This document shows positions 9,813 through 20,200 of a stretch of 64,000 nt of DNA, in pieces. The stretch comes from Symbiodinium natans. Its lineage: Eukaryota; Sar; Dinophyceae; Suessiales; Symbiodiniaceae. Below the pieces are notes generated by a model. It did no database searches, was not told where the DNA came from, and saw only the letters and a program-made list of their open reading frames with translations. The stretch is from NCBI GenBank assembly GCA_905221605.1, contig CAJNDS010002590.1, forward strand, positions 216,418 through 280,417, in the 5' to 3' direction. Position 1 is the first letter of the stretch; each line of letters opens with the position of its first letter. Made by a program: the position numbers and the translations under genes.

Positions 9813-11464
9813 ATGATATTCAAAAGCGTTCAGGCGAAAATGCAGACCCAGCGCCTGCCGACGAGGCCCCTCGGCAACGAGGAGAGGTCCGGTTGTGTAT
9901 TTAAGGTGTGAAGACTTAGGGCCAATTTAGGGGATTCCACACAAGAAAGGCGGTACCGTCCCCCTGCGATTGAGGGTATAGAGTTTGCTTGGTAGGGTTC
10001 AGGAATGAGAGGCCTCGGCGCGAGAGAGCGAGAGAGAGATAGAGATAGGGACCGAGACAGAGGCAGAGACAAAGAGAGAGAGAGAGAGAGTGAGAGAGAG
10101 AGACAGAGCAGAGACAGAGACAGAGACAGAGACAGAGACAGAGACAGAGACAGAGACAGAGACAGAGACAGAGACAGAGACAGAGACAGAGACAGAGACA
10201 GAGACAGAGACAGAGAGAGAGAGAGAGTGAGAGAGAGTGAGAGAGAGTGAGAGAGAGATAATTGTGTATACGCAAATATGTTCATATATATTTATATATT
10301 AATATTAATACATATCATATATGTACTCGCCCACACACACATGTATACATACATATACATATGTGCCGTAATTTGAGCTAGTGACTGTCAGCTCGGAGAG
10401 CGATGGACTGATCCAGGCGAGGACTCGCGCACGCCTGCTTCAAAAAGGGTTTGGGGTACCGGGTTCAGGGTTTGGGGAAGCCCTAAACCCTAAACCCTAA
10501 ACCCTAAACGTCCAGAGTGAACTGTCTGGCCAAGGCCGGCAAAGAGGATCCTACCGAGCCCGCTTCCTGGTGGATGGGGAGGGCGCAGCCAGGGTTTGGC
10601 GGGTTCTGGCGCCCTTGAAAGTGGGATTTTGGTTTAGGGTTTAGGGTTTCGAGTTTAGGGTTTAGGGTTGAGGCAGCAAAGGCCCAAGGCCTTAGAAGGA
10701 TAGTCTCATGGTGAGTGCAAGCCGCGTTGTGGATGGCTCATGCAGTTGAGGCCCCCCCCCCCCCCCCCCCAAGGAGCGTGCGGAACGCTTGCCTTGATGA
10801 TCCGTTCGTTTGTGTGTTGTGTTGGAGGGCTTCCAATATGCGGCCGAAATCACGAAATTGACGACTACATATACCCACTCCGCCTTGCCCCGCCGGAAAG
10901 TCTAACGTAAGCCGAGTTTGGCGACACTACGAGAGATCCTAGAATACAGTGTGGAATACAGCCTGACCTGCCCATGCACAGGGCACAGAAGTCTCACGCG
11001 GCACCGCCTTGCTGATACTTTGGGTGAGTTCTCTCTGCTCCGTTTCAGCATGTCGTCACGAAATGAACTTGCTCGTAGGCTTGCGAACTGTTGCCCTAAA
11101 CCCTAAACCCTAAACCCTAAACCCTAAAGACACTATTCAGCCACCGGAGGCGAATACCATCATAGTCTTGCGGAACCACAGGAGCACCTAGAAACCTGGC
11201 GAAGTCTGTTGAAGCGTTGCCAGCCACAAAGCAAATGGAGCACCCAGATCAGCGGGTTTAGGGTTTAGGGTTTGGGGTTTAGGGTGTCGGGTTTAGGGTT
11301 TAGGGTTTAGGGTTTACGGTTTAGGGTGTAGGGTTTAGGGTTTACGTAAACCCTGGTGCTTGGGCAGGGGACGCAACTCTTGCTTCTGGATGCCTGAGGC
11401 CACAGCCGGCGCCGAGAGAGCCCCAAGCGGACCAAGTCACCTGGCATTTGGGTTCAGGAGTTGA
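9813..11464 (+). CDS. Multi-exon gene, about 156 aa, unknown function
   Basis: Five exons with fully compatible phases: 9813-9886 (MIFKSVQAKMQTQRL, acceptor GGTCCGCAG|ATG), 10516-10593 (acceptor CGTCCAG after CCCTAAA; donor GTTTGG), 10917-11023 (LREILEYSVEYSLTC; strong donor G|GTGAGT), 11141-11255 (EPQEHLETWRSLLKRC; acceptor ATTCAG after CCCTAAA; donor GTTTAGGG) and 11368-11464 (NSCFWMPEATAG, TGA). The two last introns are only 117 and 112 bp. The first ATG follows an acceptor, so coding or 5' UTR sequence may lie upstream; the frame at 9705-9911 is open through it and is Ser/Pro-rich. The 10516 exon is also open in another frame (RARFLVDGEGAARVWRVL), so one link is uncertain. No family recognised. 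Confidence 0.5.
10020..10258 (+). repeat. GA-rich microsatellite (GAGACA)n
   Basis: About 18 perfect GAGACA hexamers (10106-10214) flanked by GA dinucleotide runs. The long frames on both strands (Arg/Asp and Ser/Leu repeats) are products of the repeat. Lies in the first intron of the 9813-11464 model. Confidence 0.95.
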
Positions 11465-12131
11465 GGGTGCATTGTGAGCCCTTTTGGTAGCGTGCGGTAA
11501 CCCTTCAGGAAAAGGCGATGACCAGCAGAGGATAGGAGGCCTTGAGTCAGAGAGTGGTGATCTTATTCTACGGTCGACTGTAGATTGAATTTACTTTGGG
11601 CTTTTTAGAAGTCCAGAAGTTGGATGTTGTGTTCCCCGCATAGCTCGTCAACATTCAATCCATGTTCTGCGGTTATCTTCTTTGTGGATTTTCTGCAAGA
11701 GCGCCCGCGGAATTCACTTCGTTCTATCTTTTGTCTTTCAGTCTTTTTGTTGGGTTGTGTGGTTTTTCTTTTCATATAACTGTAAGGGATGGAAGACTTA
11801 CTATGAAATTTATGAGTCCCCTCAAAATATTGGTTTTAAAGGTCACTTTCCCGCCTTACAGTACTCTGATATTGGGTGATAATTAGTATTGCGAACAAGA
11901 TATAACTATTTGGGAGGACCCCCGATGTGTGAACTGAAGCAAGGGTTACTCGAGGGATTCTGCTGTGCCGCGGTCGTTGCAGGGCATTTCTCTTTCTGGC
12001 AGGTGGGTGTCCAGGCCCTAGATGGCTCTAGGAGCTGCTTGTAGAGGGTAAATCCCAAACCCTAAACCCTAAACCCTAAACCCTAAACCCTAAACCCTAA
12101 ACCCTAAACCCTGTCAGCCCTAAACGTGCAG
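11465..12131. other. Intergenic stretch, no supported gene
   Basis: Mixed AT/GC sequence after the stop at 11464; frames at 11662-11886 are AT-rich and hydrophobic with no splice context. A CCCTAAA tract (12054-12111) leads to the next exon. Confidence 0.4.
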
Positions 12132-13686
12132 AGCACGGCACACAAGACGTCTCAGGCCGCCGCAGAGCCCGCGAAGGCCAAGGCGCCACGTTCCGCATCC
12201 GCCGCACGCGCGGTTGGCTTCGGAGCAGTAGAGTTCCCAAGTGTCGTTAGGGTTTAGGGTTTAGGGTTTAGGGTTTAAGGGTTAGGGCGCAAAAGGGGTC
12301 CATGTACCCATGTAGCAAATAGTTGGGGCCTTAAGGAGGTTCCCGTGTAGCTTCAGGCCCGAGAATATACTGGTACATGGACCCTTGGGGTTCATCGGAA
12401 AGAAACATACAAAGTACAGGCATTATCATGTGGATAGCATGCCAACCATATCCTTGTCTCTTAAAATGGACCGTTTCTCTTCATGGCGGGTGTGTTGTTC
12501 TGCAAGATAGTTTACGAGGTGACTCAAGCTTGAAGCAACCCGCAATGGTTGCCTACGTTGAATGTTGTGTTCTTTGTTCAAAGGGCTGCTCTTGGCTGCG
12601 ACAGGCGCATCTTGAATGAGAGCCATAGCCTCTGAACAAAACCACCTGCTGGATTGGTTTTCTTACTTGTGAGGGCGTTGTGGTGTTGTGCTTCTGTTCC
12701 GCGTCCTACCTGAACCCCACTCCCTAGACGTTTAAGCGCAAGACGAGAGAGGAGTAGCAACAAGAACCCTTTGACCCTCACTATGCCATAGCTAGTCTGC
12801 TGGGTGTCAGCCCCGAAGTGTACGAAAGGCGTGGCACCCTTAAACCCTAAGCCCTACATCTTAAGACCACAAAACCCTGAAGTTGGGGAACGCCCCCTAA
12901 ACCCTAAACACAGCAGCCTGGAGCTCTCCCCATGAACCGCCAGTGTTGAGGGTTTACGGTTTGCGACTTTATATCAAGGCCTAAGCTGGACCTTACCCAA
13001 AGTTCCTGATAAAGCCTTTTGGCAGAACTCCCTAAAACCCTAAACCCTGAACCCTAAACCCTAGAAACCCTAAAAACCCTAAAAACCCTAAAAACCCTAA
13101 AAACCCTAAAAACCCTAAACACCCTAAACCCTAAACCCTAAACCCTAAACCCTAAACCCTAAACCAAACCCCCTGGCAGAACACCACCTGCCCGGCTTGC
13201 GGCAACACCTACTTGGACGACTCGCGCTTCTGCCGCAAGTGCGGCCGCAAGCGTGACGAGGTGGGGGATTGGTGTGGATGTGGGGGTGGTGGACATGGCC
13301 AGCACCCCAAACCCCAAACCCCAAACACGTCAGCTAAGCGGGTGGCAACAAAATGCCCTAAACATTAGCTCCCAGAGCCTGCCACTCCGCAGAAACCACA
13401 ACCCGAATACCCTCCATCTTCAGTCATATCCTCACCCCCCGCCCCTCAATTTCTAACCGCCACATGTTTTTTTGTGCTTGTTAGTTCCAACTCTATTGGG
13501 AACATGCACTCTCGTAATCGTGTAGTGCATAGGGTAGTGGGACTTTAATCTGCCGGGGTGGAGGATCATGGCCCTTGCTTGAAGGTTCATGGTACTGAAT
13601 AGCCAATTATAAGTGTACTTATAACCCACTTACAAGCCCCTTAAGTGCCCTGATATGGTTATAGTTGGGTTATAAGTACAGTTCCC

Positions 13687-13732
<46 letters not shown>

Positions 13733-15329
13733 ACCCTAAACCCTAAACCCTAAACCCTAAACCCCTTATTCTTGGATTAATAAGAACCCTTCAAGTAACC
13801 CTGGTGAGCTGAAAGACTCCCACGAGGAGGCCGAGGGTGTCACTGAGGAGGCGCCCAAGGACATGGAGCCGCCCAAGCCGCCCAAGGACTGGGGTTTAGG
13901 GTTTAGGGTTTAGGGTTTAGGTTTTTAGGGTTGAGGGTTTAGGTTTAGGGTTTAGGGTTTAGGGTTAGGTCCTAAACCCTAAACCCTAACAACTTTGCAT
14001 TCGAGGGGCCGGGGCCCCTCTTGGCTGACTTGGGTATAGTTCACCCAGAAGTTCGGGACCTCTTATGACCCCCCCCCAAAAGGACATATACCTTGGGGCA
14101 TGTTACCCCTTGTCCTAGCTGTCCTTAGTCGGGATTATGCTACCCCTTATTGTAGCCACTATTAAGGAGCTGCTAGTATCAGGGCGAACATCCCAACCCC
14201 CTCCCCCCCTCCCCCCCCAAAAAAAAAAATCGCGTACCCCAATCTTCGAAGCCCAAAATGTAGGAGTGTCTTAGCTGGAGGTCCCGGTCATGAGCAAGAG
14301 TTTAGGGTTTAGGGTTTAGGGTTTAGGGTTTAGGGTTGAGGGTACTGCCTAAAGGCCACACAGAAGTCTGAGCCCCTTGTGCTTTCTCGCCGCAGAGGGA
14401 CAGACCCCAAGTTTAGGGTTTCGGTTGGGATGCCCCTTATACTAACAGTCCTTAATCGGGATTATAGTACCCCCTAGTATACAGTAATCCCTGTTCAGGA
14501 CTGTTGGTATGCGGGGGAACAAGTTTAGGGTTTCTTGTTCAGCTTTGGGGCAGTTGTGGGCTAGTTCTTGCTCTGAGCTGCGGAGTTCGCCAAGGCCTTC
14601 TTCTACTTGACCCCAAACCCCAAACCCTAAACCCTAAATCCTGAACCCTAAACCCCAACCCCCCTCGGGTATGTCATTCAAAAGTCTTGAGCCCCCGGCA
14701 CAAGCCCCCAAACTCCACATGCCCCAAACCTTTGCATCTCCACACTAAACTACTCTAACCCCCCTGGACAATGTTCGCAGGAGGACGATTCGGATGATTC
14801 GGACTCCGACTCTTCCTGCCCGGAGCCTGGCAACATGTGGGGGCGTCCGAAGTCAGGGGTACCTTTTAGGGGTCATTATTGTAAGGGAATCCTACTCTTT
14901 GGGTCTACGATAGGGGTCCCTTGTTTCGTAAACTCCCATGTGACCCGTGTCGCCATGTCTTCCCAAACGCCCAGCAGCTCGAGTTTTTCCTTCCTGTAAA
15001 CTGTAGGTAGTTTGTTGCCTGCAAGTCGGTACTAAGTACATAAATGCCATACTGACAGGGCTCCGGGTTTTGAGTTTGGGCACAGGTGTTTGCTGGAGCA
15101 GGCCTCGGCCCGAAGTCACTCCCTGATTTTTTGCAGGACGCCCCTGTTTGCTAAAGAGCCGCCCCCCCAAGAAATGGAATCATCCCATATTGCTCTGATA
15201 AGAAAGACCATGTTGTTTTCCGGGCAACAAAACGCCTCAAGGACCCCCTGCCCCAAAGCAGGAAAGGTAGCGGGGAGGGCCGCCTAGAATCCTAGAAGGT
15301 CTGACAGAAAAAAGTATATATAAATACAC

Positions 15330-15361
<32 letters not shown>

Positions 15362-15689
15362 GTATTCCTTACTTTTTGTTTGTTTGTTCGGCCGGACATC
15401 TCTTCTCGGCCGGCCTTCCAGCCTGAAGCCCCCAAAGCCCTCAGCCATGTGCCAAGAGTCAGAGCCCAAAAAGAGGTTTAGGGGTTAGGGGTTTAGGGTT
15501 TAGGGTTATTAGAGGTTAGGGTTTAGGGTTATTAGGGTTTAGGGTTTAGGGTTTAGGACCAAAGACCGCAACCTGCACGAGAAAGCTGCAGCGGCGGGGC
15601 CCGAGTCGAAGAGCACTGCCGTTTGCTGGCCCCGGCTACGGAAACCTTTGCCTACACCCCAACCCCACGCCCTAAACCAGCTGACCCCG

Positions 15690-15724
<35 letters not shown>

Positions 15725-15784
15725 AGAGCAGCGGGCCAGCGCGGCCGGGGTCCTCCTTGGGGGGCCTCTTCGCTGGGTAGAAGA

Positions 15785-15825
<41 letters not shown>

Positions 15826-16396
15826 CGAGAGAGACAGAGAGAGAGAGAGAGCGAGAGCGAGAGAGCTAAAGCGAGAGAGAGTGAGGGTGCAGTGCTTGAG
15901 GCTCCATCTCTCCCATTGACATGGCCATGCTGCGGGGCCGCATTTTCGGTTCTTTTTTTTGGGAGTCTAAGGGATGAGCTAAACCTCACCGAAGACCCTA
16001 AACGAAACCTCAGCAGAGAGGGAGGGGCAAGGCTTCGTCCGAGTTGAGAGGTTCACCTCTGCCCTAAGCTCTGGAACCCTAAGATCTAAACCTTAACTAG
16101 GAGGAACTCGAAAAATGGCCCCCAGCATCTCCAAGGCTAAAGCACAAACAGGCCCAACATACCTCTAACTGTCCTGGTAGCCCAGTGGTTCCCTTTTTTG
16201 CATCTTATTCTCCTTTTTCTGGGTTCTAGGTTCCCTTATAAAATGACCAACCCCTCATTATCACATGGTTACTGGGCAACCAAGCTTCGCCCCAAGAACT
16301 GGCTTGTCAAAAAAGCGCCCCAAGAAGTGCCTTAGCCGCGTCCTGCACAACTTCCTGCAGGCTGCCTTGCAGCCAGAGGGCCCCGGAATCCATTAG
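12132..16396 (+). CDS. Multi-exon gene: zinc-ribbon and acidic-serine protein
   Basis: Exons: 12132-12251 (40 codons, Ala/Lys-rich, AGG|GTTTAG end), 13180-13260 (CPACGNTYLDDSRFCRKCGR), 13809-about 13886 or 13893 (acidic, KDMEPPKPPK), 14781-14836 (EDDSDDSDSDSSCPEPGN; donor GTGGGG), 15557-15620 (HEKAAAAGPESKSTA), 16101-16135 (EELEKWPPASP, after CCTTAACTAG; apparent GC donor, AAG|GCTAAA) and 16297-16396 (KKCLSRVLHNFLQAALQP, TAG). The last four exons join in phase: AT+G gives Met, AG+A gives Arg. The second exon is a four-cysteine CxxC-x10-CxxC ribbon of the type common in dinoflagellate proteins, probably zinc binding. The acidic Ser/Asp run suggests a phosphorylated nuclear or RNA-associated protein (inference). 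Start codon not found. Residue total about 178 or more. Confidence 0.6.
13066..13165 (+). repeat. Variant telomere-type tract (CCCTAAAAA)n then (CCCTAAA)n
   Basis: Six 9-bp CCCTAAAAA units followed by six standard CCCTAAA heptamers, ending 14 bp before the zinc-ribbon exon acceptor. Confidence 0.9.
13577..13685. mobile_element. Inverted-repeat element (family R2), copy 2
   Basis: GCTTGAAGGTTCATGGTACT then ATAAGTGTACTTATAACCCA and, on the right, GGTTATAGTTGGGTTATAAG. Same arms as 23550-23691. Intronic in the 12132-16396 model. Confidence 0.7.
14096..14194. mobile_element. MITE-like inverted repeat (family R1), copy 2, diverged
   Basis: GGGCATGTTACCCC...GTCCTTAG on the left and CTATTAAGGAGCTGCTAG...GCGAACATCCC on the right, clearly related to 1692-1789 but more mutated. 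Confidence 0.6.
14427..14520. mobile_element. MITE-like inverted repeat (family R1), copy 3
   Basis: GGGATGCCCCTTATACTAAC...AGTCCTTAATCGGG and a right arm ending GCGGGGGAAC. Flanked by TTTAGGG on both sides. Confidence 0.7.
14837..14939. mobile_element. Inverted-repeat element (family R7) starting at a splice donor
   Basis: GTGGGGGCGTCCGAAGTCAG followed by GGTACCTTTTAGGGGTC, ending GGGGTCCCTTGTTTCGTAAAC. Left end and the complement of the right end share GGGGTTT.C...AGGGG.CC. The first two bases are the GT donor of the exon ending at 14836. Other copies: 28183-28262, 33560-33668, 35029-35137, 56470-56570. Confidence 0.65.
15300..15364. repeat. AT microsatellite
   Basis: (TA)n and (CATA)n run; not coding. 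Similar short AT runs occur near 21245-21312, 35604-35634, 41427-41450 and 52277-52290. Confidence 0.9.
15691..15890 (+). repeat. GA microsatellites
   Basis: Two GA runs (15691-15722 and 15789-15880) around a short GC-rich segment. Arg/Glu and Ser/Leu frames here are repeat products. Confidence 0.9.
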
Positions 16397-17042
16397 TGAA
16401 GAAGCTCATAGAGGTTAGTGTTTAGATGACATAATTAGGGTGCCCAGGTTCAAAAGATGAATCAAGGCAAATTAAGGCACACTCCTGAAGAAATCTAACT
16501 GAGGTGTATTTTCGGTTTTGGGTTATGGTCTGTGTTTGGGGCGTTATGGTGCTTTCATCGCGGTGGACCGGGAGTAGCTGAGACCCTACACTCCAAACCC
16601 CAAATAACAGCAGCCCGGAAGCGATGTAGATGGAATGCCACCCAAAAGGTCACGCAAACTTGGCTAGCCTCCTGGTGTGTGTGTGTGTGTGTGTTACAGT
16701 TGCAGCTCTTCGTTGTTGGGATAAAGTATACGACGTGCTGCGACGTGTTGACAAGGACAAGACAAACATGTCTTGGTTTCCAAGCTTGATGAGAGGAGTG
16801 CATTGATTTGCGTGATGCATCAGAAGGGCTCTGACCCGGGGGAGGCTGAGGGTGCTCGGGCTTGTGAGCATCAATCCCTCCATGTTCGTGGCGGATGGTT
16901 ATGTTGTTGCTGTTTGGCTTGTGCCAGGTTCTGTTGCACCTTAGTTGCCTTAGTTTAAAAGTGAAGAAGTTGTGTTTTTTCAAGAGGGACGTTGTGATTC
17001 CAGGATCCTTGCTGAGTGGTTCGTCCAGCTGTGCGTGTGCCA
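16397..17042. other. Stretch without telomere-like repeats, no firm gene
   Basis: Frames of 142 aa (minus, 16983-16555) and 61 aa (plus, 16773-16958) are open. The plus frame holds a possible exon after CATCAG at about 16823 (GSDPGEAEGARACEHQ). The minus frame has a CACACA-derived His/Thr run. Neither has enough support to call. Confidence 0.3.
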
Positions 17043-17198
17043 GCCCTAAACCCTAAACCCTAAACCCTAAACCCGAAACCCGAAACCCTAAACCCTAAAC
17101 CCTAGACCCTAGACCCTAGACCCTAGACCCTAGACCCTAGACCCTAAACCCTAAACCCTTACCCGAAACCCGAAACCCTAAACCCTAAACCCTAAACC
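17043..17198 (+). repeat. Telomere-type tract with a homogenised CCCTAGA block
   Basis: CCCTAAA, then two CCCGAAA, then seven consecutive CCCTAGA heptamers (about 17101-17149), then CCCTAAA and CCCGAAA again. The block of identical variants shows local copying of single heptamers. Confidence 0.9.
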
Positions 17199-17228
17199 CT
17201 ACTCGCTTCGCCGGCTTCGGCCTTCCAG

Positions 17229-20200
17229 GCTCGCCTCACCAGCTCCGGTAGGGCTCCGATCGCCAGGGCCCGCCGGGCTCCGCCTCGCGTCCCGCAAGTT
17301 GGAGACAGGGCTGAGGGTTTAGGGGTTAGGGTTCAGGGTTCAGGGTTTAGGGTTTAGGGTTTAGGGTTTAGGGTGGTTTAGGATGGTTTAGGAGGGTTTA
17401 GGATGGTTTAGGATGGTTTAGGGCTCAGGGGGTTTAGGGTTTGGATGATTTGCAGGGTTTTTGGGGTCTGGTGTTCCGCAGGGTTAAAGATCCTTGAAGG
17501 GGTTCAAGGGGTGCCTCAGGGCTTCAAAGAAGGGTTTGGAAGCGAATGGGATTGTGGGGCTTTGGCTGATGTAGCCGTCAAGTAGAAACCTCTTGTCTGA
17601 CCCTGTAGGGATGTTGGTTATAGTATGAGATCCTATACTACCCCTCAACCCTGACCACCCAAAATGCTTGTACTTAATTTTTATCTCTTGTTTTGTTTGG
17701 CGGGTAGTGGTGGTCGGCACAAACACACCTCCACCTGGAGAGGAGATGGGTGTGTAGGGAGCGCAGAGCCTAGAGTCTTTTTTTCGGGGCGGCGTCAGCT
17801 AGAATGGTGTGCGGACGTTGATGCTTGAAGCTGATGTAAGGCTGCGGGAGTTGGAGTTTCCAATGTTGAAGGGTTCGGGGACATTGGGGTTTCGGGGTCG
17901 GGCTGGGGCCTACTTCCTTCTCCAGGAGGTTGTCACAAATGCGTAGAATCCCAAGCTCTTGACCGCCATAAACCCTAAATCCTAAACCCCCTCTCCCTAG
18001 ACCCGCAAAACCCGCAGCCCATTCAGCCGCACGGGCTCCTCTTGACCCAAAATCCTTCAAGGACCCTAAACCCTAAACCCTAAACCCTACACCCTAAACC
18101 TTAAACCCTAAACCCTAAACCCTAAACCCTAAACGCTAAACCCTAAACCCTAAACCCTACAACACACAAACCCTCAAACCCTGGTTGGGAGTCGAAGCCC
18201 CCCCCCCCCCCGCCCAAGCCCTTAAGAATCCAGCCCCCCGATCTTTGTGTCTAGGACTCTTGGGCAGTCTACAACAAAATTCGTTTAGGCCTCCTAGACC
18301 CCTACAGTTGAAGCCCCTTTCTTCTCAAGCCCTAAGCTCGAAACCCTATACCCTATAAACAAACCTCAGAGTAGTTTAAGAGGTGCTCCTGGCGAAATCC
18401 TAAACCCTAAAAGCCTAAAACTCGAGACCCATTCCCCTACACCCTAAAACCCTAAACCCTGGAACCCCCAGCCGTAAACTGTGAACCTGAACCCTAAAGG
18501 GTACCGTGTTTTTTTTTGTTTTTTTTTTATGTTTTTTTTTGTGTTTTTTCCTGTTTTTTTTTTGTCAAATTTACGGCACGAAAGAAAGGAAGGAAGGCAG
18601 GAAGGCATGAAGGCAGGAAGACAGGAAGAAAGAAAGAAAGAAACAAGGAAAGACAGAAAGGAAGGAAGCAAGAGGAAGAAAAAATAAGGAAAGAAAGAAA
18701 GAAAGGCAGGAATAGAAAGAAAGACTGCAAGAAAGAAAGAAGCACAGGCAGGAATAGAAAGAAAGATAGAAAGAAATACAGAAAGAAAGAAAGGCAGGAA
18801 TAGAAAGAAAGACAGAAAATCAAGAAAGAAAGAAAGGCAGGACTAGAAAGAAAGACAGAAAAAAGAAAGAACGAAGGACAACAAATAAAGAACGAGAAAA
18901 AGCAAAAAAGAAAGGCAGGAATGGAGGAAGAAATAAAGGAATAAAAAAACACAAGAAAGAAAGAGAGAAACAACGACAGCAAGAAAGCAAGAAAGAAAAA
19001 AACAAACGAAGGAACAGAGGAATAAAGGAAAGAAAGAAATACAGCAAGACAGAATAATAAAATAAATAAAGAAATACAGGAAGGAAGTGAGGAAGAAAGA
19101 AAGGAATAAAGAAATAAAGAACGAGAGAAAGAAATAAAGAGAGCAAGAAAGCAAGAAATTCAGAAAAACACGAACGAAATACATAAAACAAAAAAGAAAG
19201 ACAGGAAGAAAGGAAGGATGGAAGGAGTTTAGGGTTCCGCTCGCTTCTCACGTTCTTGGTTGACCCTAAAGACCCTACGCCTTAAACCATAAACCCTAGA
19301 CCCCCAAAACCCGTATGTGGAACCTGTGAGGATACAACAAACGCCCTTCGGCACAGCGGCCGGGCAGTAGTAAACCCGAAGGATTTAGGTTTGTAATTAG
19401 GGTTTAGGGTTTGAGTGTTTGAGGTAAGGGATTACGGCTCTAGCCGGGGTCCGGTGTTGTTTTTTGCCTAGCTGTTAGATCAAACAAATCCCATTTGAAA
19501 ACTATTGTGTTTGCAAATGGGGGGGGGGCTGCGCCCCCCCAACACCCCCGCCTTTTTATAAGCCGCCCAAGCGTGCTTCTGGTTCATACGAATCCCTTGC
19601 AAAACTCATCTTGCGGGATTGTGTCTGCAAATGGGGGGGGGGGGAATTCCCGGTGTGCAAGCGTGCTTTTAGTCTTTAGTTCAACGAACCGCTCCCAAAA
19701 CTCATTTTGCGAACATCGCTTTGCAAATGGGGGGGGGGGAGTGGGGGGCCCCAAACCCCCCCGGCTTTTTGAAGGCGCTCAAGCTTGCTTTAAGACAATA
19801 AGAATCCCGTCCAAACCCATCATGCGAGCACCATGTTTGCATTATGTTTTTTTTGGGGGGGCGGGGTTGCTACCCCAAGGGTCATTAGATGTGGTCAGGT
19901 TCCGGACATGCGGTACCGCTGAGGAGCCTGCGGAAGCTGAAAACCAGCAGAATTCAACAAAAACCAGGAAAATACACAGAAAAGAATTCCAACCAGAGGA
20001 GGAGGATAGGCAGAACCAGAGGGCATGTTCAGAAAACCAAAAGAAAAGCAAGGAAAAACAAAAAAAACACAAATAAAAAAAACCAGAAACATTGACAAAA
20101 AACATCCTCGCTCCAACCCTAAACCCTAAATCCTAAACCCTAAACCCTAAACCCTAAACAAGAAGCTCAGGTTCTCCGGGACCAGGGAAGTCCCCGGCGC

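Noticed and set aside
9830-10285. 151-aa Ser/Leu protein and Arg/Asp protein
   Set aside because: Translation of GAGACA and GA microsatellites on either strand.
18527-19251. Phe/Leu/Ser-rich membrane-like proteins of 143-151 aa
   Set aside because: Product of a pure purine tract read on the opposite strand; no splice or start context and no hydrophobic-helix spacing.
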